A stretch of DNA of 57,058 bases from IMG/VR virus record IMGVR_UViG_3300032236_000596, positions 1 to 57,058 of that record. One strand, written 5' to 3'. Each line of letters starts with the position of its first letter. The stretch's first letter is position 1. Positions 53,313-57,058 of the stretch are shown here, one piece after another. The DNA is from a virus. Position numbers and translations under genes: made by a program. Below the pieces are notes generated by a model, which saw only the letters and a list, made by a program, of their open reading frames with translations, was not told the origin of the DNA and did no database searches.

Positions 53313-53930
53313 CTACTTAGTCAGGTCTACGTTGTCACCAGCAAGGGTGAACGAAAGGCCTTCGTGTGCAAGGGTGATGGTCTCCATCATGACTTCGTTG
53401 CCCTGAGCGTTCAGGTCAGTGAAGTTCAAGGTGGTGATGAACGCGTTGTAGACGTTAATCTGCATCTTGTATGCCGATGGGTCAATCAGGTCGTTGTTTG
53501 CCAGACCAGGGGTTCCGACCAGTGGGTGGTCCAGAACGTAGATGGTGAGGTTGCAGCGGAAGGTCTGACCGGTGGTCAGAGGAACTCCCTCGCCCGATAC
53601 TGCGGCGAAGAGGCTCTTCATCCAGTTGATTGACTGGTCCTGGCCGTAGATAACACCACGGGTCAGGGTGATAGGGCTGAACGAGGTCATACCAGGAATC
53701 TGGTGCAACGTGGTGTTCATGCCGCCTTCACGGTAACCAATAGCGTTGGTCGAGATAGAAAGACCCGACACCGAGGTAAAGCCGCCGCTGAACTTCAGCG
53801 GAGCATCGACGGTGCTGCCTTCAGTAGTGGTGAATTCCACAATGAACCGGAAATTTCTTAGCGGGTCAGTTTGGATAGTAGAGAAGCGCTTTAGAGTGCT
53901 CTTCGCTGTGGTTGAAGGTTGAGTTGCCAT
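53313..53930 (-). CDS. Tail tube protein (T4 gp19-like)
   Basis: DPLRNFRFIVEFTTTEG, GFTSVSGLSISTNAIGYREG and ITLTRGVIYGQDQSINWM are typical of Phage_T4_gp19 tube proteins. The 205-residue length is usual. It is just downstream of the sheath and before the chaperone. AGGAGACCCATA precedes the ATG. Confidence 0.9.
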   Translation of the reverse strand: MATQPSTTAKSTLKRFSTIQTDPLRNFRFIVEFTTTEGSTVDAPLKFSGGFTSVSGLSISTNAIGYREGGMNTTLHQIPGMTSFSPITLTRGVIYGQDQSINWMKSLFAAVSGEGVPLTTGQTFRCNLTIYVLDHPLVGTPGLANNDLIDPSAYKMQINVYNAFITTLNFTDLNAQGNEVMMETITLAHEGLSFTLAGDNVDLTK

Positions 53931-53940
53931 TATGGGTCTC

Positions 53941-55452
53941 CTAGGCGATAGTTACAACAGCGCCGCTGTCGTACTGGCTAATACGGATAACTACGAATTC
54001 AGCAGGGCGCTGTAGGGCGACACCAATTTCGATGTTTACTTCGCCGTTGTCGATAGATGCCGAAGTGTTGTTCTCGGCGTCGCACTTAACGAAGAAGGCT
54101 GCTGATGGGGTAGCGCCACGGAGGCCGCCCTGACTCCAGAAATCAGTCAGGAATGCGTTTACCGAAGCGGTGATTCGACGCCATAGACGGAAGTCGTTTG
54201 GCTCGAAGATTGCGAACTGGGTGAGGTCGCTGAGTGCCTTGTTCAAGTAAATCAGGCTGCGGCTGACCGATACATAGCGGTCTGCGTAGCCAGGCTTAAT
54301 TGTACGAGCGCCCATAATTACGATGCCTGAGCCAGCTACGTAACGGATTGCGTTAACAGGGGCGTAAACGGTGCCGTTGTAGGTTCCACTGTTAAGAGCG
54401 TCCAGGTCAGCGTTGGTCAGCGGAGCTACCGAGACAACACCCGAGATGCGAGTGCCCAAGCCTGCAGGAGACTTGAATACGCCGCGCGAGGCGTCGGTTG
54501 CAACAATCTGGCCAACTACTGCTCCACCAGAAGGTACAACCTTAGTTGCGCCAACTGCCGAAGTGGTAGGGTCTGGAATGGTCAGGCTAGGGTAGTAGAC
54601 CGCTACCTGCGATGAGGTAGTGTAGGCTCCAGCCAGGGTGAGCTGAGCCGATACGGTGTCCACGATAGGGTCAACTACCAGGAAGATATCGTTACGAGCG
54701 TCGATGTAAGTAATAACGCTGTTGATATCAGTCGAGTCGGTTAGGCCAGGGATGTTCAATACCATCGGGGTGTTGATGGTGTCAAACGCGCTCACGCCGG
54801 CTGCAATGTTTGCAGTGGTAAGAGCAGTTCCGTTCGAGCCGCTAGATAGCGACAGGTTGCTAGCAGTAGCAGGGTTGTCGGTCGACTGGTAGCTGTCGCT
54901 TGCGTTTGCGTCTGAAGCAGTCAGGTACGCAGACGAACCATTGATTACGTGGATTGCGTAACGGGTGTCTGCGACGTTCATGCTGATGTCAGTAAAGCGC
55001 TCTACGATGTTGGCCGCGCCGCTGCCGCCGCTGTAAACTACGAGGTCAAAGTAGTCTGCACCGAGGGTCGAGGCAAGGATGCTGACGTTGAGGGCATTGC
55101 CCCAAGCGCCTACGCTCTTTGCGGTCAGGGTCAAAGTAGCTGCTGGCGAACCGTTAGTGTCATTAAAGGTACGGTGAGCTGCTACAGCATCGCTAGCTAC
55201 TACACGGGTAATGTAGCACTGGCTTCCGCCGTTCGAGAAGAACAAGTAAACAGCGGTGGTTACGTCATTGTTGGTGCCCCACGAGCCGAAGAGGCTAGTG
55301 TATTGCGACCACGATGATACTAGGGTAGGAACGGTAGGGCCCTTGTCAGTTGCGCCCATGAAGGCTGCAACAGAGGTAGAGGCTGAACCGGCTACTGGCG
55401 GAATAAGGTTGAGGGATTCCTCAACGTATACGCCTGGACGTAGGTACGTCAT
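53941..55452 (-). CDS. Tail sheath protein
   Basis: LRPGVYVEESLNLIPPVAGS, SVAAFMGATDKGPTVP, and GGSQCYITRVVASDAVAAHR are typical of the N-terminal sheath domain. The C-terminal NAIRYVAGSGIVIMGARTIK, YADRYVSVSRSLIYLNKALS and QRPAEFVVIRISQYDSG carry the contractile domain. 503 residues, normal. AAGGAGAAACCCCA precedes the ATG. Confidence 0.93.
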   Translation of the reverse strand: MTYLRPGVYVEESLNLIPPVAGSASTSVAAFMGATDKGPTVPTLVSSWSQYTSLFGSWGTNNDVTTAVYLFFSNGGSQCYITRVVASDAVAAHRTFNDTNGSPAATLTLTAKSVGAWGNALNVSILASTLGADYFDLVVYSGGSGAANIVERFTDISMNVADTRYAIHVINGSSAYLTASDANASDSYQSTDNPATASNLSLSSGSNGTALTTANIAAGVSAFDTINTPMVLNIPGLTDSTDINSVITYIDARNDIFLVVDPIVDTVSAQLTLAGAYTTSSQVAVYYPSLTIPDPTTSAVGATKVVPSGGAVVGQIVATDASRGVFKSPAGLGTRISGVVSVAPLTNADLDALNSGTYNGTVYAPVNAIRYVAGSGIVIMGARTIKPGYADRYVSVSRSLIYLNKALSDLTQFAIFEPNDFRLWRRITASVNAFLTDFWSQGGLRGATPSAAFFVKCDAENNTSASIDNGEVNIEIGVALQRPAEFVVIRISQYDSGAVVTIA

Positions 55453-55496
55453 TGGGGTTTCTCCTTGTCAATAGGGTTAAGAGGGGGTAACGAATA

Positions 55497-56108
55497 TTAA
55501 ATTGGTTGTAGGTCGATTGGGATATGAGTCGGGTTGTTGTTGATGACGACGGTCTCAGCGACTCCTAGCTGGGCGTAGGCTGCTGCGTTTCCTTCGCTGG
55601 TCACAGAAATCGTGAACACATTGCGGTACAGGCGCTTCTCGTCCTGGACCAGGTCCCGTTTCTGGAACTCTTCCAACATCATGTGACGGTAAGTCACGTT
55701 GGTACCCGCGTCATCTGGGATGGGCAGGTAGCCTTGCTTTGCTGGAAAAATGTTATTAAGAATGTATGCCGAAATCTGGCGGTCGTGGACCGGGTGGCGA
55801 GAGTAGGTAACTACCTGGTACATGATGTCGTAGGAGACAGGAACCGAGTAACGGTATACAACGCCGTCTGCCTCAACCTGGGTGCCCTGCTTGGTGGTGT
55901 CATAGACCACGCCAGACATCTGGCGGTAGTTAGCCCAGTTGACATCCAGCATCTCAATAGTGATAAATGGGAAGGTCTGGGCACGGAGCTCAACGTCAGG
56001 AGTAGCAAACCAAACGCCAACCGAGCGGTTGGAGTTCTTTTCATCGCTGACGGTGATGCCCTGAAGAACTGCCTTGAGGGCCTCATCTTCGCTGAGTAGG
56101 AAACTCAC
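55497..56108 (-). CDS. Putative neck or tail-terminator protein
   Basis: A 203-residue mixed beta/alpha protein upstream of the sheath gene (SDEKNSNRSVGVWFATPDVE, VPVSYDIMYQVVTYSRHPVH). Position and length suit a gp3/gp15-like terminator that caps the tube and sheath. It overlaps the 107-aa gene by 4 bases. Sequence alone does not decide the role. Confidence 0.55.
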   Translation of the reverse strand: MSFLLSEDEALKAVLQGITVSDEKNSNRSVGVWFATPDVELRAQTFPFITIEMLDVNWANYRQMSGVVYDTTKQGTQVEADGVVYRYSVPVSYDIMYQVVTYSRHPVHDRQISAYILNNIFPAKQGYLPIPDDAGTNVTYRHMMLEEFQKRDLVQDEKRLYRNVFTISVTSEGNAAAYAQLGVAETVVINNNPTHIPIDLQPI

Positions 56109-56428
56109 AGTAGACCCCCGTTATCGTCTAGGTAGCTGACTGCCATCTGAGCCAGTGAATCTTCTACAGCGCCCGAATTATTATTAAAGAACTTTCTGAA
56201 CACCGACGCCGCAGGGGTAGAGATTGTGCCGTACTCCAGGTCCTCTACCTCTTTGGTAATTGACTCAGGGTAGGAAATACTAATGGCCGATTCGGTAACT
56301 ACGACGCTGAGCTGAAGAACAATGTTGGCAGGCCAGTCTGCAGCGAGCGCGGCGGCGCGTAGAGCATCAGTCAGAGACTTTTCAATCTCTGCTGCGTTGG
56401 GGATTGTGCCTTTGCCAAAGCCGGTCAT
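56105..56428 (-). CDS. Small virion-type hypothetical protein (107 aa)
   Basis: A helix, beta-hairpin and helix layout (MTGFGKGTIPNAAEIEKSLT, VLQLSVVVTESAISISYPES). This is a common outline for neck or head-tail joining proteins (HK97 gp10-like), as the location suggests. 4-base overlaps with both neighbours. Confidence 0.5.
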   Translation of the reverse strand: MTGFGKGTIPNAAEIEKSLTDALRAAALAADWPANIVLQLSVVVTESAISISYPESITKEVEDLEYGTISTPAASVFRKFFNNNSGAVEDSLAQMAVSYLDDNGGLL

Positions 56429-56592
56429 TTACCAGCCTTGCGCCCAGATGACTTACCCACAATAAAACTGATTGCCAGCCCTGCTAGTAGCGATGCGCCA
56501 TTGGCTTTACCAGCCGCTGATTGCGCGAACCCGCGGATGAAGTCCGCCTCGGTAGGCTTAGAGACCTTACGGTCTTTGTCGTTATTCGACAT
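56425..56592 (-). CDS. Small protein with one hydrophobic segment (55 aa)
   Basis: The start at 56592 has GGAG upstream; a longer frame lacks a ribosome site. MSNNDKDRKVSKPTEADFIR then a Gly/Ala-rich GASLLAGLAISFIVGK segment and a basic end. Function unknown. Confidence 0.55.
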   Translation of the reverse strand: MSNNDKDRKVSKPTEADFIRGFAQSAAGKANGASLLAGLAISFIVGKSSGRKAGK

Positions 56593-56669
56593 TTCAGTCT
56601 CCAGTGGAGTAAGCAGGGTACAGCGCAAGGGTAGAGCAGCCTCCGCATGAGGCTAATACCAGAATAAAG

Positions 56670-56704
56670 AAAAACCCCCGCTATTTATGGCTAAACAGCG
56701 GGGG
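56670..56704 (-). terminator. Intrinsic terminator (minus strand)
   Basis: On the minus strand CCCCCGCT and AGCGGGGG pair (8 bp), then TTTTTC. It ends the Lys-rich gene. Confidence 0.85.
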
Positions 56705-56718
56705 CTTGGGGGCTTTAT

Positions 56719-56928
56719 TTACTTCTTGCCCATGACCTTCTTGGCGAGAGCCTTGTCCTTCTTCTCGTCCTCAGCCTTGGACATCTTCTTGTTCTTGTCC
56801 ATCTTCTTGTCGCCCTTTTCAAAGGCGGCCTTCTGCTTAGGGGTCATGCTCTTCTCAAGCTTCTTGTCGGCCTTCTCGTCAGCCTTTGAGCCAGCCCAGG
56901 CCTTCTTGGTGTCTTTCTTAGTTGCCAT
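56719..56928 (-). CDS. Lys-rich basic protein (69 aa)
   Basis: A histone-tail-like composition: about 26 Lys in 69 residues in a helix-prone heptad-like pattern (MATKKDTKKAWAGSKADEKA ...). It is a good candidate for DNA or RNA binding or condensation. AAGGAGCCAAACA precedes the ATG. It overlaps the Cys-rich microgene by 11 bases. Confidence 0.6.
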   Translation of the reverse strand: MATKKDTKKAWAGSKADEKADKKLEKSMTPKQKAAFEKGDKKMDKNKKMSKAEDEKKDKALAKKVMGKK

Positions 56929-56980
56929 TGTTTGGCTCCTTTTCCTTGTTCTTACCGCAGGTGCAGTTTCCGTTGCACAT
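56918..56980 (-). CDS. Cys-rich microprotein (20 aa)
   Basis: A short frame from ATG 56980, with AGGAGAAGG upstream: MCNGNCTCGKNKEKEPNNGN. Three Cys in seven residues could bind a metal, as in metallothionein fragments. It overlaps the Lys-rich gene start, so it may also be a leader peptide coupling its translation. Confidence 0.4.
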   Translation of the reverse strand: MCNGNCTCGKNKEKEPNNGN

Positions 56981-56988
56981 ACCTTCTC

Positions 56989-57058
56989 CTAGTTGTCGAA
57001 GTCTTCTATTGCTTTTTTGATTACTGCTGAACGGGTGTTCAGGCGCTTATTTGCTGGG
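56989..57058 (-). CDS. 3' end of an unidentified gene (5' end outside window)
   Basis: The minus-strand frame entering from the right edge reads PANKRLNTRSAVIKKAIEDF then DN and a stop at 56989-56991. It is the helical, basic end of a longer protein that I cannot identify. Confidence 0.5.
   Translation of the reverse strand, partial: PANKRLNTRSAVIKKAIEDFDN

Overview
The window is part of a genome of a tailed phage with a contractile tail (myovirus morphology) that most likely infects an actinobacterium. The tail module has a sheath (53941-55452), a gp19-type tube, a gp25-like wedge protein, a J-type baseplate protein and a spike. The actinobacterial host is inferred from a WhiB-type iron-sulphur regulator (21761-22150), an NrdH-type redoxin and widespread GTG/TTG starts. 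Base composition looks roughly balanced, which argues against the most GC-rich actinobacteria; a freshwater-type host is possible but unproven. No integrase, repressor, terminase or capsid gene was recognised, so head and packaging genes should lie outside the window. Both window ends cut genes.

Layout. (1) 1-10.5 kb, plus strand: small accessory genes, a DUF932 protein, a nested operon of tiny acidic and zinc-ribbon proteins, then a MoxR/CobS-like AAA+ ATPase paired with a VWA protein that also carries HExxH. The spaces between transcription units hold a repeated regulatory module: terminator, an 81-86-nt hairpin with conserved outer arms, then CCTGTGAR-like boxes phased at 11 bp. (2) 10.6-18.2 kb, minus strand: a 4-Cys protein, a degenerate HAD-like protein, a nucleotidyltransferase-like protein, small basic or Cys-containing proteins and a metallophosphoesterase. 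(3) 18.2-30.1 kb, minus: SpoVS-like protein, DUF1599 protein, RuvC-like and Hjc-like resolvases, Cas4-like nuclease, WhiB, an HNH endonuclease, RecA, family A DNA polymerase, an SSB-like protein and many overlapping microgenes. (4) 30.2-32.9 kb, minus: RHH regulator, Hsp20, Ala/Pro-rich protein, DUF1003 membrane protein, NlpC/P60 lipoprotein and tRNA-Arg. (5) 33.1-34.2 kb, plus: endolysin and holin, bracketed by two minus-strand tRNAs. (6) 34.3-41.3 kb, minus: FmdB-like ribbon, SNF2 helicase, primase, DnaB-like helicase, SWIM protein, DnaC-like loader and a winged-helix initiator candidate containing iteron-like repeats. (7) 41.3-56.6 kb, minus: the tail and baseplate module. (8) 56.6-57.1 kb, minus: small Lys-rich and Cys-rich genes.

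How the genes fit together. Helicase, loader, primase, polymerase, SSB-like protein, RecA, nucleases and resolvases form a nearly self-sufficient replication and recombination set. The tail genes run in the usual order (sheath, tube, chaperone, tape measure, hub, spike, wedge, fibres), and a short out-of-frame extension between chaperone and tape measure suggests programmed frameshifting. The observations most worth following are the left-end hairpin and phased-box modules, the HNH insertion that displaced and duplicated the tail of the resolvase gene, the probable +1 frameshift, a near-perfect parS site, a probable ATC start codon and the AAA+/VWA-HExxH pair.
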